From NCBI GenBank assembly GCA_947561715.1, contig OX387198.1:8184001-8248000 (forward strand): a DNA stretch of 64,000 bases, read 5' to 3'. The notes below the pieces were generated by a model. It was given only the letters and a program-made list of their open reading frames with translations, was not told where the DNA came from and searched no databases. A program made the position numbers and the translations under genes. The DNA is from Ascidia mentula. Its lineage: Eukaryota > Chordata > Ascidiacea > Phlebobranchia > Ascidiidae. Below, one piece after another: positions 26,301 to 38,700 of this stretch (position 1 is its first letter; every line of letters begins with the position of its first letter).

Positions 26301-28969
26301 CCTAGAAAACACGGATAAGTTGATTTATTCCAGAGAGCTTTTTTCCAGAGAAAAAAAAAAAAGTCCCATATACACAAAAACTCAAGGAAACGTAAATAAC
26401 TATGGCATGTTTAATTTAGCAAAGTGGTTCAAAGAGAATTTTGCTTCTTTTGCGAACTACGTATTTGGACAGGAAGGCCGAAACAAGATTAACCGTTTAA
26501 CCCTTCTGGTATTGTCCTTTGCAATTACATAACAGGGCTTATGTCAATTTTCCTTCATGTGTTTAAATTCAGAATTTTTCTCCACAAGGCCTTTGGACAG
26601 ATTAGGTAATATGCATACGCAATTGGGCTTTTCCGGGCCAATTGGAAAACTTCAACACATAACTTACTGCAGTTGCCACGGAAGCCACAAAAACCAGAAT
26701 GCACAGCAATATAGCAACGGCGACAAGAGTTGCGACAGGAAGGTGACATGCAGTTTTCGCGTACTTGCGAAACAAGTACCAAAAGCCTGGCGTTCTTGGC
26801 TTGCTGTGCGCATTGCTGTTGTTACTTTTCCTGCTGATTGGGTTTGGGTTTTGCGTGCTGACTTGGTCTGCGCGATTGTCGGCCTGTTTGTCCTGACGTC
26901 TTTTCAAGTTCCCCATTTCAATGTTGTTTTGTTGATTAGCATTATTTCTGGCCAGGTTGGAACTTTTTAGATCAAGATTTTTCGGCTTTTTCACCGAAAT
27001 ACGCGGCTCGTCATACTGCACGATTACGTTCTGTTTCTCCAGATATGCGTAGGCTTCCTTGGATTGCAACTTGTTTAAGTATTCCACCACAAACCATTCT
27101 TCACTGTCGTTTTTCTTCGAACTTGCAGCCGAACTGGTTTTATTGTTCTTTAAGTTCTGGTTCCCCGCATCAACCCAGTCCTTGTACTTTTCAAAAACGC
27201 AAATCACGCCAAAGTCTTGTAGAATTTCATGCAGCGTCGAGTCGTGGTCTTTACTGAACATCGCGAAGAAACGAGTAGACATTACAGCCTCGCATTCCTC
27301 GGGCTCCTTAGTAACGGTGGTAATGTCCAAGAGACGAAATAACCTGGAAGTTACGCTGCCGAATTCCAATTCCACTGCTTCAGAAATGCTGGTTGCTATT
27401 CCTGCCCAAAGGTTCTCGCTTCTTGCGTAAGCCCAGGCATTGAATTTCACCACGATGTACCTGTGTACAAAATTATAACGCTCTATAACTTCTACTGCTT
27501 TCCAAAGGTTAAAGTTTGAAACATATAGCAGTAACTACTTTATATCCCTCGGTTCTTTCCAAACCAAAATAAATCCGTACCTTTTAGCAAGGGTGTCTTG
27601 GTTTGCATCGGGGGCATTGTGCTTCGAGCAGCATTCCAAACTTTCTGTAGTGTTTGGCGATTTCGTGATTCCGTTCTCGGATGGTGCATATTCCAGTTGT
27701 GCCTTTTCGTCATCTCCGTGTACGATCGGTTTTTCGTCGCAACCGACCGGAAGCTTGGTAAAAGCGGCGATCAGAAGCAATTTAAAGTTGCTCCAAAACC
27801 GAGTGTTGGCCTGCCGACAGCAACACAGCATGAAAACGACGACGCACAGCAAACCGACAGAGAAGCACAGAGTCACCAGTGCCAGTGTTTGGTGAACGGT
27901 GAAGTTGTAGGTTTTTGCCATATCTGTGGTGTTTCTTGTGCAGTTGCTGCAAACACCAGATAAAGGCTGTTGTTGTTTGATCTCAGGCACGAAAAGGGCA
28001 CAAAACGGGGCGGCGAACCCGCCCAGAATAACGATAAGAAGTACGATCGACAACGCAAAGGACTTTTTGTGGCTGCGTTTGCCGCTCATCGAACGTAAAG
28101 TGACGTCTTCTTGTTGTTGCATTCGCCACAAGATACCTGAAAAATGCACGTGGCTGCTATTACCGCACTGCATGTAGAGTACATTTGCATAATGTATGTT
28201 GTGATTCAAATTTTTCGCAAAAAACATTTCCATTTAGTTTGCGCATTCGTTGCCTACAGTCTGACGAAAAGACTCAACCATATAAAGTGAATTTTAAATC
28301 TTGCCAAATGTCCTGTTGTTGGAACAGCGGTTTTTCGGACTTACCACACACGTGGTTTAGGAGAAAAGATTTCCCACTTCCCCATCTCGCAAAGATGCCA
28401 ATAGTGACGGGGGCTTTTACTGTTGCAATTGTGTTGGCGAGCATCTCCGCATAAACTCCATGTCCGAGATGATCGGTTCCAGTGTCGCTATCATTGAGAA
28501 TCCTGGCTGGAGAGTTTAATGAGAAAGTGTCGACACATTATAGCACTACATATCTTAGCATTCACGAGCAAGGAAAAGCGTTAAGTCACATGCTATATAT
28601 AAAAGAGCATGTGAGTCCGAGTTTTCTGAGATTGGAACTCTCTTTTCCACATGCGACACGGAAAGAACTTATTTTGAACATTTCCTCATTTTTCAAAGGA
28701 AAGAACTTATTTTGAACGACCTATTGTGGTACTGATATTAAAAAATGTGTTCCCGCATAAACACACCGCATACCAAAGCAACAGGATTGTCCAAACCAAC
28801 GAGCCGTAAATAAATGCGCAACCACGTGTAACATCGGCGCCAAAAGACCGAAAGAAAATGTCCAACATGCGATGTAGTTTCACGACTTAACTTTAATCCA
28901 AAGCAAGTTTAACTTACCTGACGGGTCCACCTCTTTCTTGGTGTATTTCCCATCACCCTTGCGCGTCAT
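20396..28969 (-). CDS. KAP-family P-loop NTPase with membrane segments (KAP2)
   Basis: A complete 20-exon gene, 1204 aa plus stop, with all phases closing. Exons in order: 28918-28969, 28345-28506, 27581-28136, 26668-27460, 26110-26301, 25696-25800, 25384-25578, 25180-25270, 24822-25011, 24703-24749, 24333-24374, 23778-23831, 23328-23429, 22827-22946, 22294-22366, 22087-22207, 21699-21783, 21147-21321, 20600-20922, 20396-20532. Walker A GIFARWGSGKS is at residues 54-64. A first helix pair (about 97-175) encloses a loop with NCT, NTT and NFT sequons. A conserved KFNAWAYARSENLW block follows, then a basic Asn-rich stretch and a second helix pair (about 490-560). Walker B IVLAIDDLDR is near 606-615 and CMIAVDPR follows. 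Residues about 716-900 are a Ser/Pro/Gly/Thr-rich linker made by six exons that KAP1 lacks. The C-terminal part again matches KAP1 (HSNPRNIKRIFNVLT, ARWVVLTDQWPYRTS), and the tail is acidic. KAP proteins are thought to work at the cytoplasmic face of membranes; the target here is unknown. Confidence 0.92.
21969..22019. repeat. Short pyrimidine-rich tandem repeat in a KAP2 intron
   Basis: An array of CCCTTTTG-like units on the plus strand, lying inside the KAP2 intron 21784-22086. It is a simple low-complexity repeat and does not touch the exons. Confidence 0.6.
22827..25011 (-). other. Six-exon, frame-neutral linker block within KAP2
   Basis: KAP2 exons 9-14 (190, 47, 42, 54, 102 and 120 bases; 555 in all) encode only disordered, Ser/Pro/Gly/Thr/Asn-rich sequence with acidic patches such as SSSEEVGKPPG and TSSDEDVS. 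The preceding exon ends in phase 1 and the following exon begins in phase 1, so the whole block can be skipped in frame. Exons 11-14 are each a multiple of three with phase-1 borders, so each can be skipped alone; exons 9 and 10 must go together. KAP1 has no counterpart between the same conserved flanks. This arrangement suggests a lineage-specific insertion and possible alternative splicing, which is inferred. Confidence 0.7.
28660..28717. repeat. Short direct repeat, 20 bp, 38 bp apart
   Basis: GGAAAGAACTTATTTTGAAC occurs exactly at 28660-28679 and 28698-28717, in the first intron of KAP2. It looks like a local slippage duplication. Confidence 0.7.
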
Positions 28970-31900
28970 TTTTAATTACTGTTGCAGCAGCTACCTTACA
29001 GTGTATATAGCAGACATCTGCAACGAACGAGATAAGGCTTTTATACCAACATTGGTCGGTGACTATACCTTGAAAACCGGTTAATTGCTACCGGTAGTTA
29101 GCAGTAGCAGAGAACAGGCTTGAATGGGCTTTCTGACAATTTAAAATAACCTATAGGGTTAGGCCTGTATCACACATCAACAGCATAATAGGAAAACCGA
29201 AATATTCATAACAGGGTATATAGGCAAAACTCATTCTAAACCGCCTCTTTGTCACAATATCTAACACTCATTGCGAATGAACACAAGTAAGTGTGACTAT
29301 TTTGGTCCAAGCCAAACTTCCCGTCACAAACAACTTCCGAGTGAATCGAGAGTGAAAACTCTCGCGGCGATCAGCACGTTTGGTATCAACACGGCGATAG
29401 CTAAGTTTTGGTTTGGAGAAAAGTGGAACCATTTTTTTAGGCTCTGTCCTCTTCCGGTCCATTGAACTGCATTTCGCGTCTCTGTACCATGGACAAGTGA
29501 CCGTTTAAGATGAAATGCCCTACAAATGGCTTTTAGGGCATTTGCAACGACCGAACAAATCGTGTTAAAATTGATCGATTGAGTGAGTTTCTTTTTAATC
29601 GACAAGTGTATTTAACGGCTAAAAACATGTTCGTAACGATACCAAAAATTTGCTGAAATAACACAGCTAGAATGGACATGAAAAAAACAGCTAATACCAT
29701 GCCCACATGTCGTTCCTATGGATGATTCCAAACTTTCATGACGTGACTAGTTTATGACGCAATGCGTCTATCCGGCAATTGTCAAATTTTGTCTTTCATA
29801 TTATGTGAAACAGAAACGGTGAGGTGGCTTGGACATATCTTTTTACCTGTGACCCAACTCAGTGCGGTCAAACGAGGAATATACACTCATAACAGGAAAC
29901 ATGCTGCCCCCGCAATGACATCACCATGATTACAAGTCACTCATTGAGTGAACAACAATACTAACAACCACTACATCACTTATTACTTTACTTTCCCTTC
30001 TGTTACACTCTTCCATAGCCTATACCTAGCACCTAAATAAGTAGTTTCACAATGCAAAAGGTTGCAAGTCATGTTAAGCCCCCGTTTTAATGCTCCAGTA
30101 CCACGGAAGCACAACCAATTAACTTAGACTGCTGACAACTGATCTTTGCTTTCCGAACACATATTTTACCTCTACAAGGTTGTGTAAAGCTTTGAAATAA
30201 ATCTCATTTAAAGCAGGAAAAATTCAGGGTCGGATCTGAAAGCTTTTATACACAGCTTTATTCACAGCGCCACTCTGAATAACCGCACGATTGGTGGTTT
30301 ATATTCACTTTCGGGGAAAAGCTACCGCCACGGAAGCACCAAAATATTTGGCGACGTAATTCACAAATATTCCGCTTAATTAAAGTTAATAACCACGGAC
30401 TCCTAAAGTAAATCGGCAGCTTTACTACATTTGAGTAAATTTTCAAAGAAATGTCACACATCTTAAAGATACTAACCGTATGCTCAAAACGAAAATCTGC
30501 AGATTGGCTGCATTTGAGTAAAAGTTTCGCAAGCAAAGACACATACTTCATCAAAGGACGCTATAAGGCCCACACTTGCGGCTGACCAAGTCTTGGATTG
30601 TGCAAACTCTGCGTGACTGTAATGACAAACCGGCGTTTAGTCATGTTTGGAGGTTAAGCGTATGACGTTTTGTCGAGCTTGGTAAATCAACCCACGCTGT
30701 CAACCCGTTGTAGGCTTCGTTTGAATGAAAACAATGAATCAGACGAAAGCCGTCTCGAAAATTCCATGCACATGCACGCATGCATATTTAAGTGCGCGAA
30801 AGAGCACACAATCCAGCTAGGAAGACAATGAACCCTGAATCTACGTTTACTTGCTTACGGTATCGTTTCAGACAGGAAAAACTGCATGTTTTACAATGCA
30901 CTGCCTGATATACCATATTTAAATGGTGCGCCAAAATTTCCTCATGCACACAGGTTCTTACTTTTTAAACTGACTAGCTTTTTAACCTAACGAAAACAGT
31001 GTTGGTCGATTGAGTTAACACAAGACTATAAGAATACATCCATAATACTTATATCAGAGCTACTTTTTGCAGTGGGTCCTTTTAAGCATCGCCTTGTACT
31101 AAAGTCAGAAGCGGCGTTTTCTATTAAACCATTCATCAACGAACGGAAAGTCCCTTCACCCACTTCCGCGGACCTGACGCGAAGTAAAATTCATCTTGCT
31201 AACAAACAATTAGGCTTCCTGTGAAGTTCATAATCAACATGCCCGTACGTAGAGGAGCAACAAACAGGTACGCTTTCGGCTAAAACCAGGCAATGTCAAC
31301 CGGCCAAGTACCTGCGGCCCAATGAGCTGAATACCAGACTTACAAACACGTAGGCTTCCACATCAGTTGTGAAATGCCTGAGGCAATACCGCTTGCTGCT
31401 AAATTTTCGTCTTATTAAAGAAAACCTTACACAAAATCCGGAAGCCAAGCAACATAATGATTGTGTTAATGAAATGCGTCACGGAGGGTTGTCACGATTT
31501 TTCTGATGCTTGTAACGTCGTTCGGGTTATGTAGTATAAGTGCTTGTACTGATATCATCACATTGCTTGCGTTTATATCTTGAACGTGATTGAAGAACAA
31601 AACCGATGACCGTTCAATCCATGCACACACTTCAAAACAATTGAGGAGCGAGACGTGAAGTCTGCAGTATTGTTGCAGTTTTAAGGACGACAAAAAATCA
31701 AGGCAGGAAGACTAAAAACAACCTGATGAAATACGTGGGACTACGTAGATGGTCTTTATCAGGGTTAGTAAAGCTTAAAACAGTTACTTGCCCAACACCA
31801 AATCACTGCATAAAAGTCAAATTTCAACTTCATTCAATAAATGCACAGCTAAAAGTGTAAAACGTTGCCCCTTGATGTCAAGATTTTTCGTAAGGGTGGT

Positions 31901-33344
31901 AATTATGTACCCTGAACAAATGGGCGTCATATATGTGTAAAGACAGCATGTAACCTGAATTGTGTTCAGCGCCATGAACAGCTATGTAAAATATATCCAG
32001 CTATCACGTTAGGGCAATCTGAATATGAATTCAAATGAAATAGGTCCAGTCTACTCGACACAAAACATGCTTCAACGAAATTAATATAGTTCCATTATCA
32101 TTGTTATTCCTTGAAATCTTGGGTAAATCACAACAAATGCAAACACACTAACTTTAAAAAAACAATGTACTGCTCATACAGTTTCGTCCTTCACGTTCCT
32201 ATTTTCAATTTATAGCAACGAAACATTTTCATATAACAGTTGTATCTTCCGTGATTCATTCAAATGTTTTAGGACAAATCAACTACTCGCATAAACATAC
32301 TTGTTTTTTTGGCCCGACCAGGCTCCTTTGCAGAAACACCAGCATATTCGCATTCAAAGCAGACCAAACCAAAAGGCAAACCTCTTCTGCTGAATTTTGT
32401 ATTTTCTAGAAACTTAGAAATTTACTAAATCCAGAACATGAGCAATAAAACGAATATGTTGGTATCGAACGACACGCTGATAGGTCACCTATTCTGAAGC
32501 AATTTTCTATTCTTGTTCAAGATCCGGAAGATGAGCAATTTAACCAATGCGCGAATGCCGACCGCCATGACGTAAATGTTTAAAATGCTCGTATATCGTA
32601 TGCACTATAGTGTCATCGGATGATGGTTAGTATCGAAGTAACTTTACGGTTTATCCCAAAAAATATGTATACATATGTAGATAAATATATAAACACACAT
32701 TCCCCGAATCTTCTAAACAGCAAACATTTAAACGAAAAACAAACATACTTCACTGCATGCATAGTGACGTTCTTATAAACTATTGAAAGTAAGCTTCACT
32801 ACGACTATTTTCGCGGAACTATCTTCCTCATATAGGCCATATGCGAAATGAACGGAATTGTGTGGTTTGTCTGTGGCGAGGTGCGTATATGAATGCCCCG
32901 TCTACGCGGAAGTTGACAATATGATTCAAATTCCAATCTTACTTGCATATTACCTCGTGCCTAAAATAACTTCCACTTGCCTGAAAACAACTGTTGGTTC
33001 GCCTAAGAAGAGATTCAATGGAAAGCAAGACGTTTAAGCAACGCGTGGATAAAAAAGAATCTTCCCAAAGCGTTGATAGAAATTGTACTCTGGCCAACTA
33101 CGAAATATTATTCATTGAACTTTATAGTGCGACGTCATTGCAACTATGACGTTCAGTGACTGCATTAACTTATTTTTAGCTTTGATTTAGAGAAAAGGGA
33201 ACCCACGATTTCGTAAAGTCTCATAATATCACAAGAAAGTTTTATTGCATAAGTTATTGCCTTGTGTTTTCATTTTTTTGTGTACGCTCTAATGTGTGTG
33301 TGTGTTTATAGTAAATACCTCCACTTTCTCCCGGAAGCTCTTTG

Positions 33345-33364
33345 ATAACCGCCTAGGCGGTTAT
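33345..33364. other. 20-bp perfect palindrome
   Basis: ATAACCGCCTAGGCGGTTAT reads the same on both strands, with no spacer. It lies in noncoding sequence about 2.4 kb downstream of the last Aldh1a exon that could be placed. It could be a dimeric protein-binding site or chance. Confidence 0.85.
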
Positions 33365-34460
33365 ATACGGTTCCAAGTTGTTCGGTTCTCGTCAGTTTAT
33401 TGAATCCGTAACCACACTTGCTATCACGACGGGGAAAATGAAATTATCAATTATACACTTGAGCGGTTTGGGGTAAAAAAGTTTGTCATCTATCTTACGA
33501 TTCACACAAAATCGCCATTACATGAGGTTTTATCGGTGTCCAATTTTTCTTCATGTTATTGTTCATTTGTGTAGCACGTTTTACGCGCAAAACGTAAATG
33601 ACTGAATTTGATTTTGACTTGACACCGATTCAGAAACCTTACAGAAAGAAACAACAGCGAAGAACACTTTTAAAGCAACGAGGCGATAAAAGCTCTGCAT
33701 GCATAAACTCAATGACACCCGATCTTTATATTGTAAACAACATAATTTGAATCTCTAAAATACAGAAAGTTATAAAAATAACTACGCAAACACTAAAGGC
33801 CATGGGTATAAGGCAACTAAAAAAGTACTGGCGTAAACGTAATTTTTCAGCAACACGTGAGTTGCGTCATGTTGAGTGAAACTGGCGAAGCATCAACACA
33901 ATAGATGCAATCGGGAAACTCCCGATAGCAGAGTTTGGGTTTGGGAAAAATCGGATTGGGAATTCATTAGGAAGCACGAGCCTATTTAAAAATACCACAA
34001 TAAATTTTCTAATCGCGAGAATTGCACAAGTAATAAGCGGTTATTAGGAATCGCACGTTTAAACTTTGGAGCATCAAAAACCTACAATAAACCATCATAT
34101 GAAAGTTACGACAATCGTTAATGCCCGTTTTCGTAACTTCTACTGTTTGCGCAATTAAAACCATGAACTTTTGTGTATGTGTATGTTTTTTAACATCTAC
34201 ATCAAGTATCAAATACAACGGTGCACTTGGATCCTATGAATAAGTTTGCGGCATAATTTATAAATCAGTTCCATATAAAAAAAAACTATATTGAACAGCT
34301 CTTATCAGAAACCATGATGTTGAGGTATAAATACAAATGACACAAGTCTAAACATAAGTCCTTGCAGCTATATTAATCGCTTTCTGTGGTTGAATGTTGG
34401 CAGGCGGTGGTTCTACTCAAGTGTATCAAACTCTTCACTGGTATTTACGGCGTTCAACCG

Positions 34461-34550
34461 CATTTCGAATATACTGGGCACGAATCTCGTCAGGTTTTCT
34501 TCTCGGTATATAGGTCGGGCGTTAACCGATGTTGCCAATCGCCCGCCCTA
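34461..34550 (-). mobile_element. Decayed tRNA-derived SINE, second copy
   Basis: Read on the minus strand from 34550, this begins GGGCGGGCGATTGGCAACAT, continues with a tRNA D-arm-like GGTTAACGCCC, and reaches GATTCGTGCCCAG before diverging. It clearly matches the SINE at 44090-44196 along about 75 bases. Here the B-box part has drifted and I see no A-rich tail or target duplication, so it is older or 3'-truncated. Being found twice in 64 kb, it should be a dispersed family. Confidence 0.75.
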
Positions 34551-35742
34551 GTCTTATACCTTTAATCTGCATAGTGACAACATTTCTGCATAACTGGTCC
34601 CCTCAGGCCCAACTAAAGCTGTGTGTTGGCCTATTAAAAATTAGCACGAGAAGCCTTGCTTGCTATAGTCCTTGCTGGTAGCGCCGGTGTGAAATAATTG
34701 TTATCTAAAAAAATGTATAATTTGAAATAGTGGTCGTATAATAAACAAATTTGTGTACATTTAAATTGTGTGCTCTGTAACGCCACGTATAGTGCCTGCT
34801 CTGATGCGTCGCTACCAAACCCCTTTTTAATTAACACGGTTCAAGTTATTACCATGTGAAGGTACTGACAACGCCATAAACACAAAGCGATCGAATCAAT
34901 AAGATGTACACTTGCTAAGTTAATTTTTTTTAATTCTTTTCGAAACTTGTACACCGAAGAAATTGATGCTGATTGAATGATAAATAATCGATGCATGTTT
35001 CAGTTGCAGCTCAGGGTCAAAACCTGTTGATAACCATTACATTGCCAATCTCTTCGATCGACATTGGGTATAATCGTAAAGTAAATGCAGTAATTACAAT
35101 TACAAACCATGAGGTGAACACAAGACAACACTCGCGCGCAAACCTGTACAGTTACACACAGACGTAAAATTAGTAGATTAATTTGATACATGTCACAATT
35201 GTACAATGCTGCAGGTGGATAGAATTGCAATGACTGAGATCTTTGAACATTTAAGAATTCTTCTTTGGAATTGCAGTGACCACCTGAGAAAAAAGAAAGT
35301 GACCACATTAGGTTCAATTTTAGCCACCACTAGAAGTCGCTACAGAGACAATTTCATGACATATACTCATGGCGAGCTCGATTTAACAATTTGTGTGCGA
35401 TTGGAAAAGTAGAGCACACGTTAGAGTTACACAAATACTAAATTAAATTGTTAAATAACTGCTATTTTAAACGTGGTAACTTGAGCACAGCATCCACAAA
35501 ACTTTAAATCAAATGCGGTCTCTTAGTGCTTTACAAGTTTGCATCAAATAGAATGACAGCAGTTCCCATGGGACTTGCTGACAGGAAGCATTCCCGCGCA
35601 TAACTTCCCACGATTCTGACATTCGCACGCGAACAATGTCAAATTATATGCGCAAAAGAGCCATAATAATCAATGAGAGCTGCAGACAGGGTGTATACAC
35701 GCACTGTGTCAAATTATGAAAGCGAAACAGGCATCGACTCAC

Positions 35743-38700
35743 GCATTTCACTTCAGTGTAACCTTCCAGTGCGTACTCGCCCAGCTCGCGCCCTTGGCCC
35801 GACATCTTAAATCCACCAAACGGAGTCATCGCCGAAAAGCAGTTGTAGCAGTTGATCCTAGACAATAAAAATGCGACCCGTAATACCACCAGCTTCAGAA
35901 ACCAAATACACTTTTGTCATGGACTTCTATTTCGAAATGTGTACGTAGATTTCATAAGCCAAGCAAAATCGAACTAAAACTTGAACCACAAAAGCTATTT
36001 CAGGCCCTTGTGTATTTATAGAATATTGGCAACTTAACCTACAAATGCAGATTTGGCCATGGTAGTTTACATGTACCACAATGCAAGCATATGGCAACGT
36101 GCCATTTTAGCTTGACACGTTTGTCGATTTGTGGACGTTTCGACTTGCGAAGCCTGAATGCATGTGCAAGCAGCAATGCTCGCCGCTTGTGTGACGCGCT
36201 GAAAGTCGGGCGTACTTAGCATCTGAAGATAAATAGTCCGCCTGGTGGGAAACAGCAATTCGTGTAAATATTTGCACGCACGCGCGCGACTTGGCGCACG
36301 TCTACAACGAATTTAGAACACGGACATTGCAAGAAAATGCTAGAAGATGTCAACACGTGTCTGCTCTCCCACCCAGTTTCGGCAATTGCGGCATAAAGGT
36401 GCACGCTTCACTATCAGGCCAGAAAATAAGACCTATATCGTTCGCTTCATTAGGCACGCGGGAGTGCCCAGCACATTCGGATACGCTTGGTATAGTTTGA
36501 ACCAAATTGCTGGTCTGCTGAATTGTTTGGCTGCTTGCCACCCTTGTATTTCACCGCTGTCAATCAATCTTATTTACCCAAATGTTACAAGAAATCACGA
36601 AGGTTTTAGTTTTTAGTAATTGGAGCAGGAGTACGGTTTTCTTTCCCTCACACAGCAAAACGACCTGTGTATTTTGCACAAGTAGGCTTTCTTAACATTC
36701 AAACTATTTAAATGTTACTATTTGGTTTTCCAACTATTTTTTTTGTCAATTTATACCCACGTGGTCCCATGTACAGACTCAGTTAAACAGGATCGAGCAA
36801 CATTGAGCCAACTTGCTTCATACATAAATATTTCGGAGGTCACACATCTGTATGTGACGAGAGCCTCTAATTTATGTAACTATCGTTTTACACATCGTGG
36901 CTCTGTAACAATCAATATCTGTGAGTGCATAATATAAAAAACGTAAAACTGTCTGTCCTAATAGTTTTATTAGACCTACAACCATAAAAAAGCGATACTC
37001 ACCATACTGTGCCTGCCCGCACGCCATTGGACACCATGATAGCTTTGTTCAAGTCATTGGTTATGACGGCGGCTGCTAGACCGTAACATGTTCTGTTGGC
37101 ACGTTCTATTACTTCGTCCATCGTTTTAAATTTTAGGATCTGTTGCACTGGACCAAAGATCTGCTCGGAAAATACACAATAATACAGGTGGAATTAACCA
37201 AGTTAGATTACCCCAAGAGTAATACACTTCTACACGTTCGGAATCGTGTATAGGGCGTGTTTTGGCCACAGCCTCGCAGTGTTGCTCGGACCGTGCAAAC
37301 ACTACAATGGCGTGGGATCGGGTATCTGATCGCGTGCGGAAGGATTTCACCCCAACAGCTAAACATGGTTCGAGCGAGCTGTTTGTCAATTCGTCGGCAT
37401 TCATGTGTTTAATTTCAATGAGTACACATCAAAGTTTATTTTAAACAAATTTAAATCATATGGAAAAAAACTCGCGATCTCTGCTGTACAGTTTGGTAAT
37501 TAAATTTTCCGAGGACAATATAAAACACCTTTTAACACATATACTGCGGTAGTTGCTGCACCGTTTGTTTGCATAGGCACGCAGCTGCAACCCATCAGGC
37601 AGCAAATCCAAAACCAACAATTACCTCTTCCGTGGCAATCCTCATGTTATCTGTGACGTTTGCGAAAACCGTCGGTTGAATAAAGTAGCCCTTGTCACCC
37701 CAGCGACTTCCGCCACACAAAAGTTCGGCGCCTTCCTGTTTGCCACTTTCAATGAGACCCTGGATTTTCTTGAATTGCTCGGCATCCACCTGTAAATGCA
37801 ACATACAACTTTTATTGTGGATCTGCAAGGCCATTTCGGGGTACATCGGCAATAGGGATTTGTTGTAACAACTATTAGTGGGGAAATATACTCTGTATTG
37901 ATATTTCCTCAACATGAATCCAGGTTTATAAACAGTTGCAACCCGTCTAATAGTGATGTAGCATACAATATTTAATTGAGTTGTCATAGCTATTGCCAAT
38001 ATGTTAGCTGACAGAATGGAACCGGATTTGATTATAAGCACAACATGCCGTCATTCCTTGGAATGCGAATTAACAGTAAGAGCTTCAATTATATTACCAA
38101 CATTCCAACAGACGCCCAGAACTGGCACTAAACACGCGTGGTGCAAAATAAACCTATTTGTTTTATCTTACGGATATCAAATAGGGCGATCGCTAATGGT
38201 GCTATTACTGCTATGTTGCTTTTAAAGCTTACCAGGCCAATTTGCGACATCCACTTTTCAGTGGAACTGGCTGCTGTGCGAACTACTCCGCATATTTCTC
38301 ATATAAAGGCTAAAGTATGCAGCCCCGCGGGGCAAGCGTTTAAACCAGGATAGGTTGAAGCCACGGAGAAATACAAATAAACCGAGAAATCTGGAATTAT
38401 ATTTCCTAGATGCTTGCAGCACTGTCATGTAAGCGAGGCGAAACTTAAACTTTGCACAACATAAGCAGATGCTGTTTGCTCGGTAAATAGTTGCACGACG
38501 TTAGCGATTTAGCTCAGGCGATTTTCAGTCGAAGGAAACCTCACAGGAGCGTATTGGTTTCCAATTTTCTGTTGCTTTGGACAACAGCACTTCAAGTCAG
38601 ACAAAATGACCTGTATGCTTTTCGTTGGTTGCGTATTGGAAGGTGCGTTTCATACAGGACTGTTATAAAATATGCCTTTTTGACACTTAGCACAATTAAG

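Larger units (their letters stand above)
28970..35742. other. 6.8-kb region with no recognised gene
   Basis: This separates the KAP2 start from the end of the Aldh1a-like exons. It must hold the KAP2 promoter and the unresolved last exon and 3' end of the Aldh1a gene. I found no exon chain. It contains a 20-bp perfect palindrome at 33345-33364, a short TG run near 33290-33307 and a decayed SINE at 34461-34550. The rest is AT-rich single-copy-looking sequence. Confidence 0.45.
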
